Shown: positions 11,961 through 24,239 of the stretch, piece after piece
Numbering within the stretch: position 1 is the first letter of the stretch
Layout of the letters: every line of letters starts with the position of its first letter
Assembly: GCA_963457665.1 (NCBI GenBank)
Contig: OY735237.1
Location: forward strand, 8,008,761 to 8,072,760
DNA from: Thysanoteuthis rhombus
Taxonomy: Eukaryota > Mollusca > Cephalopoda > Oegopsida > Thysanoteuthidae
DNA: 64,000 nt
Reading direction: 5' to 3'
Made by a program: the position numbers and the translations under genes
The notes under the pieces: model-generated
The model's database searches: none
The model's input: the letters and a program-made list of their open reading frames with translations, nothing else
Told to the model about the DNA's origin: nothing

Positions 11961-13149
11961 AAAAAAATTTCATTGCTCAAAGTCAGATCCGTCCGAGGTA
12001 CCCAGAAGCATTGAATTTGTTGAGGGGAATGTAGTGCTCGACCTTCGTTGTCTGACGACACACCATCAATAAAAATGAAATGTTGCCAGAAACATTTCAA
12101 CTGTTAATGAACAAAACTTTTATTTCGGCATTTTTCATGTATGTACTCTTCTTTTCCTTTTAATTTTGTCAGTGGTGAAAAGATTGAGATCTCACAAAAT
12201 TTAGTGATAAAAATACTTAATTTGCGTTGGATACATCATTTCTCGTAAAATTACGTTAAACACCGGGGGACTGGTCATAACCCAGATGGTTGACCGTCTG
12301 GGAATACTAGCAGCCGTATGCAGTAACAAGATTGTCTGGGAATATCAAATGGGATATGTAGAAAAAAAGATTCTTCTACAGTCGTCTCAGTCTATGATAT
12401 GCTACCGAATAACAGAATATTTTACCAATCTAGGGGTGGACTGTGCTACCGGATTTTTCTAAAGCACACACGGCTTCGTGGAGAACACATGTCTGTGTGC
12501 TCTCCAAGGCACTGCGTTACTTGTATCAAATGACAGCGACCACATGATCACATCGCCACCCATCAAGTACGAATGCCGTTGTCCGTCGAGAAAAAATTAG
12601 ATGAAAAGATGAGACGAATTATATGATCCAGCTGTACTTCACCGCAAACGTTGAAAATTGGTTTTTGACAGAATGACTTGTGGCTATCGATTGAGTTGCG
12701 CAAAACGTGACAAATCCATTATTACCAGAGAATAGGAAAAAAATATTCAGGAAATGAGATTGGACACGTGTGAGTCTGTCTTCTGATGTACTTTTTCACT
12801 AAATCGACTCCATCAGTGACTTGCTTCTTTTCTATTAGCCTAGATAAGTTGTTTCCAACTCTCAACGTGAGGGGCAAAGGTGGAATTAAAGTTCAAGAAT
12901 TGGAATTAGTTCAATTTAATTTTTTGTAATGAATTGGAATTTCCAATGTTGTGTTCTTTATTATTTTTGCTTGGTTTCTTTGGGTTGCAAATACACTGCA
13001 ATAGCTGGACTGTTATAGAATTAAACTAATTTTTATTACAAAGCTGTTTAATTATACGCAAAATGAAATCGTTATTTGGAATCATTCTTCGTGACAACTT
13101 ACTTGAATAGAATGGGCTGAATACCAGTAATCTTTTTTTACCTCTGTTA
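11961..13149. other. Unannotated; small hairpin
   Basis: GAGAACACA...TGTGTGCTCTC near 12480-12507 can form a short imperfect stem. No coding signal. Confidence 0.45.
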
Positions 13150-13700
13150 ACGAAGTTTAAAAGGGGTATATCATTCGGTCGCGTCTGTTCGTTCGCCTGT
13201 CTCCGAAAGTACTGGATGAGTTTCAGGGAAAAGATGTATGATGAAGTAAAAAAGGGGCGGTGGGAATTCAGGGTTGGTTGTAGGATTGTTTTTCGATTGA
13301 AGGATGTTTTTCAGGGTTTTTTTCCATTTACATTTATGTAAACGCTCATGACTGTTCAAACGACGTATCAAGAGGTTCTCAACAAATCTCTATGAAATTT
13401 TGTGGACAATAGGCTACGGGAGAACTGATTAAATCTTGTAGTGGACCCAAGCACAATTATCTCCCCTACGTTGAAGTTATATATCCATACCTTATATTAT
13501 CACGAAAATTTCATGTTCGACCCCATGATATCTCCAAAAGATATCAATAAATTTCCATATTTTGTAGAAGTTTGGACAGTGGTCAATGAGAGTAGTGATT
13601 GAATTTGGGGGCGGATTCATGCACAATTACTCGACCTGTTGATGGTTTTTGCAGGCGCATGAACTCTCTGAGTACTTTTTAGTAGACAAAAGTAAGAGAT
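13150..13700 (+). repeat. R6-a
   Basis: Shares GAGGTTCTCAACAAATCTCT, AATTTTGTGGACAATAGGC, CACAATTATCTCCCCTACGT and TCATGCACAATTACTCGACC with R6-b (22330-22870), in the same order over about 540 bp. The frames at 13171-13371 and 13617-13808 (minus) are shadows. Confidence 0.55.
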
Positions 13701-14319
13701 GTTATTGAAAAGGTTGCGAACTGCTGGTCTAAATAGAATCATCATTCGAAGTAGAAAATCATTAAAACGACCATAAAGGATTGCCAACCGAAAATGAATA
13801 TAAACCAATAAGGATGTGCTTTACTTTAAGATATTCATGAAATAAACACCTACCTTTATATGAATAAAAATAAACGCGACGTTGTTGTTTTGAAAGGAAG
13901 ATATTCAAAAGAATTTAAAGTTAAATAAATGAACAGTTAACTTTCTTAATAAAGAGACTCTCTTCTAATAACGCACTTTCACAACCGACCTGTTCTCACG
14001 GCACGTTTAATTGTATATCCTTACAAGACAATAGTCGTGAATTAGTTTGTAGCTACAGCATCTGAAGATTTCATCTCATTATACAAAAAAATAAAATTAG
14101 TAATCCCTTGAAGTAATGTCACCTGAAGGAAAGAAGTCTTTTTTGTCTACAATTTTTGGTTCCTCATTGTTATTACACTTCGTATAAAATCCTTGTAACG
14201 GCAATTCGTTATAGCAACACTTGATTCCCCGAGGACGTCCTAATAACGGGAGTTGAACAACTGTAGCCATCGAGAGATACAGCAGTATTCCAGTTGATAA
14301 TATCTATTCTTTTTTTTTG
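13701..14319. other. Unannotated AT-rich sequence
   Basis: No frame or repeat recognised. Confidence 0.5.
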
Positions 14320-14570
14320 GGGGGGGGGAAGCTTTATAGACCTTATTGGGCCTTATTTTAATGGATTTATTAATGGTATCTAGATGTTTCTGAAATTTTT
14401 TTACTCTATTTTAGATGTTTTCCAGAGATGTCATGAAGAGAATTTGTTCTGATCATATTCATTCTTCAATGGATTTATTTGCGAGACTTCAAATCATAAC
14501 GCTACGGTTTTTCAATTAATGACTTTATGACGAATCTGGTGTATTTTCTATGCCTCAGCCTATCACCGTA
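14320..14570 (+). repeat. R7-a
   Basis: TTTTTACTCTATTTTAGATG, TTTTCCAGAGATGTCATGAA, GATCATATTCATTC and ATGACTTTATGACG match R7-b at 32330-32600. A T9G11 run stands at its start. Confidence 0.5.
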
Positions 14571-14689
14571 CGTACACTAAATTCCACTGGCTGAAAACCC
14601 ACCTTACTTAAAGATTTTCCAGTTAGATGTCTACTTTCACGACCAGACAGAAAATAATAAAGATACGATTTAGCTAACTTAATGGACAG

Positions 14690-14930
14690 TCAGTAATGGT
14701 CCAGTTCAGCATTATACTTACATTGTAAATCCAACCCTTAGCTAAAATCTTCAAAAGTTTCGAAATTTTCAAAATTTAGGTATGCTAAAAGTATGTCCCT
14801 GGGTCCTATTAGTGCCCACACAAAATTTGGTGACTATAGGTCTAGCTGTCCTTGAGATATGTGAAGACGAACAAACTGACTTGAATACATTTTTCACATT
14901 ATAGTAAGAATCTCTACTTATGGTGGTGAC
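14690..14930 (+). mobile_element. R2-3: R2 repeat, 3' half only
   Basis: Contains the central R2 words GTCCAGTTCAGCATTATAC and TTACATTGTAAATCCAACCC, then the AGACGAACAAACTGACTTGA word near the 3' end. The 5' half is missing. Confidence 0.5.
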
Positions 14931-15142
14931 GTTATTGTACAAAGGTGAACCATTCCTTGTTTCTCGACCAGACAGAATTATACTATTCCATTCTCTCCGA
15001 CAGTTGCTGTTATTGTTTCTCCCAGATGCACTTTTTTTTTTAACTTTGTAAGATTTCACGAATATTAATATCAGTTACATTCTGTCAAAATGAGGGAAGA
15101 GATATTTTTCGGCTAGGAAGTCGCTTGAAATATTGATTAGAG

Positions 15143-15300
15143 CAGTGTTTTTTCAAACTCTCCTTACTCACAGAACCCCTGAGACTGAGCCAAAAATATG
15201 TGGAACCAAAAAGCAACGTCATACCAAACATTATAAAAAGCATTTGCTCTTCTATCTAGAAATTTTAGATAAAACCTAAGATTGCATCAATTTCATAAGA
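15143..15300 (+). mobile_element. hAT-like transposon end
   Basis: CAGTGTTTTTTCAAACTCTC followed by ACTCACAGAACCCCTGAG is similar to common hAT terminal inverted repeats (CAGTGTTTCTCAA... CACGGAACCCCT). The matching right end was not found within 2 kb, and no transposase frame is seen. Confidence 0.4.
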
Positions 15301-16289
15301 CGTACACCTTTTTAATGTGTAGCTTAAAATGGTGTCTATAGAACTGCTATGTTCGCCTCTAACGTCTTGGTCATGTGATCACAAAAGGGGAGTTAATTAT
15401 GTTCAATAAGAACTTTCCTCTCTTCAACATTTCTCTATTTGCTTTATTTCTAATTGCTATTTTCCCCCATAAAACATCATACAATGTTTTATTCCTTGAA
15501 CGATCTAAACCAAGATATCAAAACAATCCAATCTTGCCATTAAAAAAAACAGTTGGAAAATGCTGGTACAATTACAAGTTCTGTAGTAAATAATGTTCAA
15601 TACAATTATATGATTTTTTATATCTTTTTTTTTTTTTTTGATTGGCTTTAAGATTTATACAATCTTATACGTTAAAAAAGAATAAATTATTATAATTGGA
15701 AATCCCTTTGGTGTGCGGTTTACAATCGTCGTGACGAACAAACACATTTCATTCACAGACTAGATACGTTTTTGCAAGCATGATATAGTATGATTTTTAA
15801 ATATTAAAACAATAAAAAAAATACATGTCCACGATTGTTTAGATTTATAAAATTAGTTTTATCGTCTAAGCGTATATTTCCTTATGAAAACCTACAACTG
15901 AAATCTGGTACACCAGACGTGGTCCAATTTTTTGCATCAGTGCCACACTTTCTCAAAATCAGTCAGGGAACCAAAAAGTGTATCGTACGAGAAACCTTGG
16001 ATCGGAGAACATTCTTCAGAGCCCCAAGAAGAATAACGATCACATGCTCAATTATAGAGTAGCCCACCCAATTCATTTATCTATTGCAGGAGAACCAGGC
16101 TCATTGCAGTGGCGTCGTTCGGCTTCGATCCCCCTGTAGTGATCTTTATGCTTGCCTCCAAATACAAAGATTTCTTCGATTGTCATTTCATACAAAAAAA
16201 TCTTTCATTTTAAATTAATCGATGTTTATGTCTGTTTGGTCGTTCATCAACCCCAATTAGCCGAACTTTGAAACGCAAATCAAAAGGAA
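15301..16289. other. Unannotated, two short frames
   Basis: Frames of 72 (15375-15593, +) and 75 codons (15835-16062, +) show no motif. GGCTTCGATCCCC near 16119 is B-box-like but without an A box. Confidence 0.4.
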
Positions 16290-16870
16290 TGAAAGCAGGT
16301 CTGGTTGATCACTCAATAGACACCGTCATACAAGCTACGTCTTTCAGCAAGCATGCTGTGTTTGGGTGATCAACTAAAAATTTGGAAAATGGAGTGAGCA
16401 ATAAATAAGTTACATCTCTCGCCTTTAGCTGGGTAGTGATCACTGAAAGAATTTGAATTGAAAAAAAAGAAGAGTGTGGTTAATTGAGCATAAACTTATA
16501 TTGCAAATCACCCACAATTAAAGTTTGAATTTTGATGGACAATCCTGAATGCCGCCAGACAGAAACCAAGGGACCAATTAGCATGAAATTCCATTGCAAA
16601 TTGAAACCATCACTAAAGAACTATTCAAGGGAGAGTCATATATAAAGAATGTTTTTTAAACAAAATAAGGAGTTAATGTATAAATATCAAACACTTCAAT
16701 TGGATTGGCATATTTGTGTGTCACATAGATAGATAGATAGATAGATAGATAGCCAACTTTACCCACTTAAAAACTGAAGAAACCTTTGTTGACAGATTTG
16801 GTTGACGGTTTATAAAATTCTTAGAAAGCTCATCTTTCTAGTAATGACTTGACCATTATGATTCAGTTTT
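16290..16870 (+). mobile_element. R2-4: near full-length R2 repeat with internal partial duplication
   Basis: Has the 5' end GGTCTGGTTGATCACTCAAT followed by AGACACCGTCA, and the 3' end TTGGTTGACGGTTTATAAAA, so both inverted repeats are visible. The central block (GCATAAACTTATATTGCAAA and a later CATGAAATTCCATTGCAAAT) occurs twice, at about 16485 and 16575. A (GATA)n run lies at 16725-16752. It is followed, after about 200 bp, by the polypurine minisatellite. Confidence 0.7.
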
Positions 16871-17074
16871 TGAAAGACATTCGTATGACAAGATCGATAC
16901 CAAATAAAAAACCTTTCAACTGGCAATTTGCGAAACGTTCAGATCAATGAATGTTTTGATCGATTATAGGCTTCCATAGAAAAGGTAAAAGCAAAAAAAT
17001 CGATCCGTGGATTGGTATCTATAATATCACTCTGATTGTTTTTAGATGTGTTCGAATGCTGTGAATTCAGTGAT

Positions 17075-18130
17075 AAAGGAAAGTAGGGAGAGAGAAAGGA
17101 CAGAACGTTAGGTAGTTTAACAGGAAACTAAGCTGAGAGTAGTCAGAAAGAAAGTTAGGTAGTTCAATGAAAAAGTAAGAAGTGAGAGGAAAGAAATATT
17201 AAGTAGTTTAACAGGAGAGTAAGTAGAGAGGGGACAGAAAAGAAACTTTGGTAGTCCAGCAAGATAGTAGGAAAAAAGGACAGAAACATTAGGTAGTTTA
17301 ACAAGAGATTAAGCTGAGAGAGGTCAGACAAGAAAGTAAGTAAGTTCAATAAGAAAGTAAGAAGAGAGAGGACAGAAATATTAGGTAATTTAACAGGGCA
17401 TTAGGCTTAGAGGTGTCAGAAAAAAGTTAGGTTGTTCAATAAGAAAGTAGAAAGACAGAGGACAGAAGCATCAGGTAGTTTAACAAAAGACTAGGCAGAG
17501 GTGGGTCAGGAAATAAAGTTAGGTAGTTCAATGATAACTTAACAAAAGAGAGGACAGAAACGTTAGTTTAAAAAGAGACTAAACTGAGAGAGGTCAGAAA
17601 ACAAAGTTAGGTAGCTCGTTAAAAAAAAGTAAAAAGAGAGAGGACAGAAACATGAGGAATTTAAGAAGAGATTCGACAGAGAGGGGTCAAAAGAGAAAGT
17701 TAGGAAGTTTAATAGGAAAGTAAGAAGAGAGAGAACAGAAATATTAGGTAGTTTAACAAGAGACCAGGCAGAGGGAGGTCAGAAAAGGAAGTTAGGTAGT
17801 TCAATAAGAAAGTGGGGAGAGAGAAAACAGAAAAGAAAGTTAAGGAGTTTAATAAAAGGGTGAGAAGAGAGAAGTGAAGAGGGAAAGTTATGCAGTAATA
17901 GGGTTGGAAGAAAAAAATTAAGAAGAAAAGTTAGGTGGTTTTATAAGAGGGAAGGAAGAGAAAGGACTAGCAAGAGTGGACAAAAGAAGGGTTGGGTAGT
18001 TTGATTAGAGAGTAAGAAGAGAAAACTAGAAAAAAGAAGTCCAATAGTTGATTTAGAGGGTAGAAAGTGAGAGAGTAAAAGAAAATTTAATTTAGAAAGT
18101 AGGCCGAGAGAGAGAGAACAAGAAAAAATT
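17075..18130 (+). repeat. Polypurine minisatellite, about 90-bp period
   Basis: About ten units of a purine-rich motif: AGAGAGAGGACAGAAACATT, AGGTAGTTTAACAAGAGACT, AAGCAGAGAGAGGTCAGAAA, AGAAAGTTAGGTAGTTCAAT. The GTTAGGTAGTTCAAT word recurs near 17153, 17335, 17427, 17517, 17607, 17698 and 17790. Units are diverged by point changes and small gaps. The hydrophobic minus frames here (17164-17349, 17941-18189) are translations of the repeat. Polypurine/polypyrimidine strands of this length can form non-B DNA. Confidence 0.85.
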
Positions 18131-18139
18131 AGTTTAATT

Positions 18140-18510
18140 AAAGGCTGTTCTGGGTGATCGATTGAAAAATTGCAAAAAAAGGTGATCAATTAATAAGTTA
18201 CTTCTCTCACCTCTTGTCGGATCACCGAAAAGTCATTTTAAGCAAGCGTGTACATTGTTAAGCAACAACAAAGAAATTAATTTAGCATAAGTATAAGTAG
18301 TAAATCGACCTCTTAAAACATTTTTTGTGAATTGGGGGTTAAAAAAAAAGGAGCTTTTTTTCTAGACATGAAGAGCAAAGATTTACATGGTCAACCCTTT
18401 AGTTCCATACATGCAGACTGTTCACGTGACACGTGCATAGCCAGCCAGGAATCACTTAAATACTAAAGAACCCCATGTTGAAAGTTTCGATTTCTTATAA
18501 CCCAAAGAGC
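18140..18510 (+). mobile_element. R2-5: R2 repeat directly after the polypurine minisatellite
   Basis: Begins within the GGGTGATCGATTGAAAAATT word (the extreme 5' end is lost) and continues with GTGATCAATTAATAAGTTAC, CTCACCTC, TTTAGCATAAGTATAAGTAG, CACGTGACACGTGCATAGCC and AACCCCATGTTGAAAG. It starts immediately where the purine tract ends. Confidence 0.65.
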
Positions 18511-19235
18511 GTTCGATAGGGAAAAGGTTGAGAAAGCCCGTTGTAAATTCTCGCGTGTCATAGTTTTAGGTGATGAACGGAGTTTCATTTACTTTTTATT
18601 TTTACTTTTCAACCATCGTTTGATTTTCAGTGAAAGATGGATGGAGTTTTCCACTCATCTTAGAGACATCCATTTTTTGACTAGAAATGGTGAAAACTAA
18701 ATGTTGAGAATAGGGAGGTTCAATGATAATTTCTTCTGAATATACAGTAAGTCTGGCCCTTCATTATGTTAACAAACAGTAGAACAAGAACAGACTCTGT
18801 TGAAAAATTTGCAACGTTGTTTACATCATGCTTGATATTAGTCTCTGGCCTTCTATCCCACTAAAAAAAGGCCCTTTTCGGTCAGAAACACTTGCATTAC
18901 TTCCTGACCGCAAAGATTCCCTTTCCTCATGATTTTCAATGCGTTTCTATAATAAAATTATAAGCAATGCATTTAATTTTCTACATTCCTCTGATTTTGA
19001 CCCCTGGTGAGAGAATCTGTTTCCCTTCACATTTGACCCAAACGTTCAATAAAAGGTATAATTGGAATATAAAAACCACGTAAAACTCAACTTGAAAAAT
19101 AAGTGCGATCATGAAATGAGTCCAGATAAAAAAATAAAGGAATTTGCAGAAAAAGGATGATCAGAAAATATTCTCTTATGGCATCACAACGTTTTCAAAA
19201 AAAGGTCAGAAAAATAATGAAAATATAAAGGTTGT

Positions 19236-19297
<62 letters not shown>

Positions 19298-20239
19298 TTC
19301 AACCTTTTTCAATTTTGGTCTAATAGAAAAATGACTTTGGCTCTCATGGACCTTGAAATGTTCGTCTCAGGAGAAAAGACAACTATGCATTGCCATCGAT
19401 CATGAACTCACTTGTTTCTAGGTTCGCCCCCTGGGTCCAGTCGAGTGAAGTTCATCTAAAAATATAAGATAAGTCCAAATCTATTTCCGACAACCGAACT
19501 GTTGAATCTTTTTATCTTATCTTACACGTGAACTGGGTGTTATCGTGAGGAGGTGGAGACGGTAGTCAATGGCTCGGTGGGTCGTATTATCTACCACACA
19601 TCCGAGGCACCTAATCTCGCAAGTACTGATTTTTTTCTTTCATTAGCTTTAGTCAGTTTCCATGTCAGACATTTATAAATCAGTGTAGGTAAAAGGATGG
19701 CGTTGATTAGTCAAGCCTTATTTCCATGTAGATGTCAGGGTATTTCAGGAGAGGACACAGACTGAAGAGTTTATCTCTTTCTAGCTTTCCGTCTTCACTG
19801 CAATATTGTTGGTTACAAGAGAACAAAATTGGTGCAGAGTCTGGAGCCAACGATAACCAAGGTTGATCATAGGTAAAAAAAATCATGTAGCTGCTATGCT
19901 AGGGCACTTGATATGGAGAAAATGTAGTGCCCACGTTCTACATTCCCCTCTTGACCATGCCGAGGGCTTTCACAAGAAAGAAAGTGTTCAGTACGGTTGG
20001 AAATCAAGAAGGCTACAGGGGATGCTTCCTCAGGTTGTTGCGAGGATTCTAAGACGGTTACCTATTAGTTATTGACAGTCACGTCGTTGCTTAACTTCGG
20101 TGATCGTACAGAAACCGACGTATCCAACACGATTCGACTGTAATATGAAAAAGTAAAGACAAACTAAGTGGACAAAATAGTTGCACACAGACAAAAAAAC
20201 AAAATAAAAGTGTTGAGTATAATCATTTGGAATGACCCG
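18511..20239. other. Unannotated except a (CT)n array
   Basis: A 70-codon frame (19863-20075, +) has no motif. Nothing else supported. Confidence 0.45.
19241..19295. repeat. (CT)n microsatellite
   Basis: Pure TC repeat of 55 bp. Confidence 0.95.
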
Positions 20240-20900
20240 GACATGAACAGGTCTGGTTATTCGCTTTATAGAAACTGTCACCTGACCCATGTCTCTTGGC
20301 TGCATGTCGTGTTGTGGGTGGAGAATGGGATGATCAATGAATAGGTTGCTCCCCTTGCCTTTTGATTGGCAGTGATCACTAAAAAAGTCCAAATTTTCAA
20401 AAAACAAACGTAAACGCTGCCTGACACAAACAAAGGGATCTATTTAGCATACACTTACATTGCTAAAAGAAGCTCCCACTAAAAACCCATGTATGGGAGA
20501 ATTTTCAAAAAGAAAGCAAAATATTTTTCTAAACATAGTAAGGAGTAGATGCTTAAATTTCCAGCCTTCTAGCTCTATCGGTGTGTCTTGAATGCGTGAT
20601 ACTTATACACATATATACCATACATAGGTCTTTTTTTTAGTGAAAGAACAATTCAAAAGATCTTGTTGTGTACAAAAGAGATTTGATAATGCACAAAAAC
20701 GTCGTCAGAGTTTTCATTTAACTGACTAAAGCTAATGAAAGAAAAAAATCAGTACCATTTGTCGGATGAAGTATAATCCATATTGATATATTGGACATAC
20801 ATACATACATATATACATACATACATAGACAGAAAGACTGACAGGCTTAAAAACTTTTTAAAAAACTTTGTTGACTTAAGGTTGACAGTTTCTAATAACC
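20240..20900 (+). mobile_element. R2-6: R2 repeat with (CATA)n expansion near its 3' end
   Basis: Has the 5' end CAGGTCTGGTTATTCGCTTT, ATAGAAACTGTCACCTGACC and the central TTTAGCATACACTTACATTG. The 3' part has AAAACTTTGTTGACTTAAGG and GTTGACAGTTTCTAATAACC, so the terminal inverted repeat is present. The interior before the 3' end is lengthened by unrelated sequence and a CATACATA run at 20801-20827. The minus-strand frame at 20069-20407 is an antisense reading. Confidence 0.65.
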
Positions 20901-21550
20901 ACTCTGGTCAGTCAATATTAGTGTCGCAAGTCACGTAACAATTTATGGGTGAATTTGTGTGAAAAAAAGTATGAGATGTTGGTGATCGTAAATTATTGTT
21001 TTGAGCAACTCAGCCAGACAATGAACAATGAAGAGCAGGATAATAAAAATAAATAAATGAAGTTAAATAGAAAGACAATGGAAATCGTATACAGACGACA
21101 AGATTGGGAAAGAAGTTTTTATCATACGGTACGGCATCGATGAAAGATTATACCGCACAAAACGATTTTTGTTCCTGTTTACCAACTGTAATTTCGTAAT
21201 TACTTACGTGTATAAAGCATAGAAAATGGCTATTATTGAGACATAATCAGAAAATAGTGTCCAGGAACATTAAAAGGTTCGAAAAAAACCTTGTATAATG
21301 TTATACGTGGGATTTTGGAGGCGGATATGAAAGTTCTCTAGGTTGATAAGTCATAAAGTATTCTGAATAAAATATGAAAGCCTTTTGGGCAAGAAAAACA
21401 CATTGCAGGAAGTCCAGGAAAAATGGCATTCAAGAATTACACCGGGAAAATGTCACAAACGAAAAACTAGGAAAGAAACGGTACATTAAAATAGAATTCC
21501 AATAATCTGGAAAAATCATTGAGTATAAATGAATAAATATAGAGGCTGAG
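20901..21550. other. Unannotated AT-rich sequence
   Basis: No frame over 60 codons and no repeat recognised. Confidence 0.5.
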
Positions 21551-21580
21551 ATTCAAGGGTAAGGGTTAGGGTTGAGGCTA
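21551..21580 (+). repeat. Short telomere-like motif
   Basis: AGGGTAAGGGTTAGGGTT (21556-21573) is close to three TTAGGG units. Too short for a functional telomere; possibly an interstitial relic or chance. Confidence 0.4.
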
Positions 21581-21811
21581 GAGGATTGAGGTAAAGTCTC
21601 AGAATTATGGTATGTGCCATTTTTCCAGAGCCATTTCTACGGAGACGTTTTTTCCGTGCCATTTTTGCCTGGAACCCGTCAACGGTTGCGCATAAATAAG
21701 GGACTATCAAAATTAAGGGACTATTAAATAAGAAAATAATCAACAAATCTGCTTGATTTTACGTTCATATCGACACAGATTGTAATTTTGAGAATATTCT
21801 CACTTGAATAT

Positions 21812-22090
21812 GGAGGTGCAGAGTGGCCATGCGGTTAACAGAACGGAGAACAGATTCGGCGAGCCGAGTTCAAACTCCAGCTCAGACGATTTGTGTTCAC
21901 TTCTCACAAATGGATTAGGGAAAGGTACGCATCTATCTCTTATGCTGTTATAGATTAAATGAAGACGCTAGTTCAGATTCTTCTACCTTGTAATTGATAT
22001 TGCAAGCTGGGGCTGAGACAGATAATTGTGATAAATGGAGACCAGACTAGGTTACTTGAATCTATAGCCAGCGTTACAGCACTAAGTAAT
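21812..22090 (+). mobile_element. S2-a: tRNA-derived SINE
   Basis: Head GAGTGGCCATGCGGTTAACA resembles an A box (TGGCCATGCGG, one mismatch), followed about 45 bases on by GAGTTCAAACTCC, a B-box-like T arm whose flanks pair (GAGTT/AACTC). The body continues with GATATTGCAAGCTGGGGC and ends near TATAGCCAGCGTTACAGCAC. A second copy exists at 26370-26815. Confidence 0.55.
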
Positions 22091-22159
22091 TAATGAGTGC
22101 CCTGCTTATGAGATCGTCGCTTTTTTTAAATATCAACCAGAAGACGTATCTGACAGTGA

Positions 22160-22290
22160 AAATAGAGAGAGGAAAAAAAGTTATGTATTTTTCAGAGGAT
22201 TTAAGAACAGAATTAGGGGAGAGAAGAAGATTAGGTAGTTTATATTGGAATAGCAGAGAATGTAACTCTGTTGACGCATCTGAATTAAAT
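22160..22290 (+). repeat. Dispersed polypurine-minisatellite unit
   Basis: GAAAATAGAGAGAGG, GGGGAGAGAAGAAGATTAGG and TAGTTTATATT match the unit of the 17-18 kb array. It lies just after SINE S2-a. Confidence 0.5.
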
Positions 22291-22329
22291 GAATAAAAAA
22301 CTATTTATTTCTTCAGCCAACCAAGTTCG

Positions 22330-22870
22330 AGAGGTATTTGAATTCCGTTCCGTCAGTCCGTCTTTCTGTCAGTCTGTCTTTCCGTCTGTCTGTCTGGACT
22401 AATTTCAAAAAAATTTTGTGAAAGGCTAGACGACATAGTGAGGAAGGTTTGATTGGGTGCAAAATACAGATCCAAGATTGTTTATTAGTTGAAGATAGAT
22501 AAATCGATACTTCCCGCTTTTTTTCCTTTTATACATTGATGAATACGCTCTTGACTTTCCATGTGATGAGGTTTCTCAATGAATTGCAGTGTCACTTTGT
22601 TAGAAAATAAGCCACAGAAGGAAGGGTTAAAGTTTTTGATGGATCCATTCATGATTATCTCCCCTAGGTTGTAATGTCCACACTACATAGTATCGCCAAA
22701 ATGTCTACGAGGTATCTCAAAAAGTTCTCAATGAATTCCTATTAGATTTTGTGGAAGGGAGAGAAATAGGCAATGGATGGGAAGATTGAATCTCGGAGCA
22801 GTTCTATGCACAGTTACGTCCCCTGATAATGTTGTAGGCTGAGGTATAAGTGTTTTCTGGTTACAAAAAG
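22330..22870 (+). repeat. R6-b, 5' end expanded by GTCTGTCT words
   Basis: Aligns with R6-a: TGAATACGCTCTTGACTTTC, GAGGTTTCTCAATGAATTG, CATGATTATCTCCCCTAGGT, CTATGCACAGTTACGTCCCC. The start holds CTGTCAGTCTGTCTTTCCGT repeats. Confidence 0.55.
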
Positions 22871-23804
22871 ATTTTCTATCTAAATGGTTCCAGTATTTCC
22901 TACTTTTATTTCAATAGGGCCAAAATGATGGCTACTGAAACTATCGTTGGCATTTTTTTTATCTATTTCAGAGCGACAACCTTCATTGGTATCGGTTCCC
23001 ACTTTTAGACTGAGACAGTTAAACTCTGCCATATAACAAAATCTATTGCTACTTCTGTCCAAGCAAAGTAAAATATTGAAGACGGTCTATTTCGGGAAGT
23101 TATTTTTGCTGTGCCCACCAAAGACAGACGTAAGATAGACTTAAGGCGCCGATACTGAATACCAAATAAGCCTACCTACTATTGTTATGACCATATAACT
23201 TGATAATAGAAACGTTGCTTGTTGACACTTGAGAGGTTTTAGACATGCTGTTTTTAACTGGGGGCATTCCTGGAGAGGTATTTCCTAAGGGCAGGGTTTT
23301 TAGCCTGGGGAGGCATATGGGAGGAATTTTCGTTGGGCGAGGATCATACAATGGAAAATATAACGGTGAAAAATTACTTCATAAAGATTTAGAATAGGGG
23401 AAGGTTTAAAGGAACCTGTGATCGAAAGGGGAAACGTTACCTATGCAAAGAACCCTGTTATATATTAGAGTAAACCCAGCTGACACAGAACGTTTCTGCA
23501 ACGATTCATTTTGGTGGGGGGATAAGTGACGTTGTGGGCAGGTAGCTGTATCATTGCAATGGATTTTTTTTTTTCAAACCCAATCTGGTTGTACATCCAA
23601 AACGTTATTTTAACTTTATGGTAAAGTTACAAAGTCTTTTAGTTGAAAATCCCGTTCAATCTACTGAAAGAACACCGAAATACTTCTTCCCACTTAACTA
23701 TACGCATCGGGAGTATAAAATTTCTATAGATATTTCTTCGAATGAGAAGCGATAACTTGGATAATCCATGTTCTTTTAATACTTTCCTGAAATTATTTCT
23801 GTTA
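22871..23804. other. Unannotated
   Basis: A 60-codon minus frame (22880-23062) lacks a motif. G-rich AT-poor patches at 23240-23350. Confidence 0.45.
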
Positions 23805-23990
23805 ATATTCAGACCATCCTCATCTTGGTTGTGTTTCATACAACTTTTCGGCCGTTGCACTCTACGGCCTCCATCATGTACCATCTGGTAGTAACGAACC
23901 GAACCCTTTATTCATCCGACGGGGGTATATTGAGTGTACTCCCTTCTTAGCATCAGTACTATTATTATATAATAATATCCCAACTCAAAA
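23805..23990 (-). mobile_element. S1-a: headless S1 SINE body
   Basis: Same body as S1-b and S1-c: CCTCATCTTGGTTGTG, TTTCGGCCGTTGCACTCTAC, GGTAGTAACGAACCGAACCC, CGACGGGGGTATATTGAG. It ends in ATTATTATATAATAATATCC and the AACTCAAAAATTCAGAGA word also found at the right end of S1-c/d. No A or B box is present. The minus frame at 23639-23884 reads through it. Confidence 0.65.
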
Positions 23991-24239
23991 ATTCAGAGAT
24001 ATACTTTCCTGAAATGTTGAACAAACATTGTCTGCACTGTTGCGGGGACGTTGTGGGGCGTCAACAATAAAAACCTTAATGTAACGTTACAAGAAGCCTA
24101 TGTAAGATTGCAAAAACGTTGTTGTAATATCAATTTGTTAGCTGGGAAGAGAGATAAATGCTTGCACGTAGGACTGGATGTTTCGATATGTCTATCCTAG
24201 TGATTGATGGAAACCATTTCAAGTGTACAGGGTTGATTT

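Noticed and set aside
17164..18189. Hydrophobic Leu/Phe-rich minus frames
   Set aside because: Translations of the polypurine minisatellite, repeating with its period.
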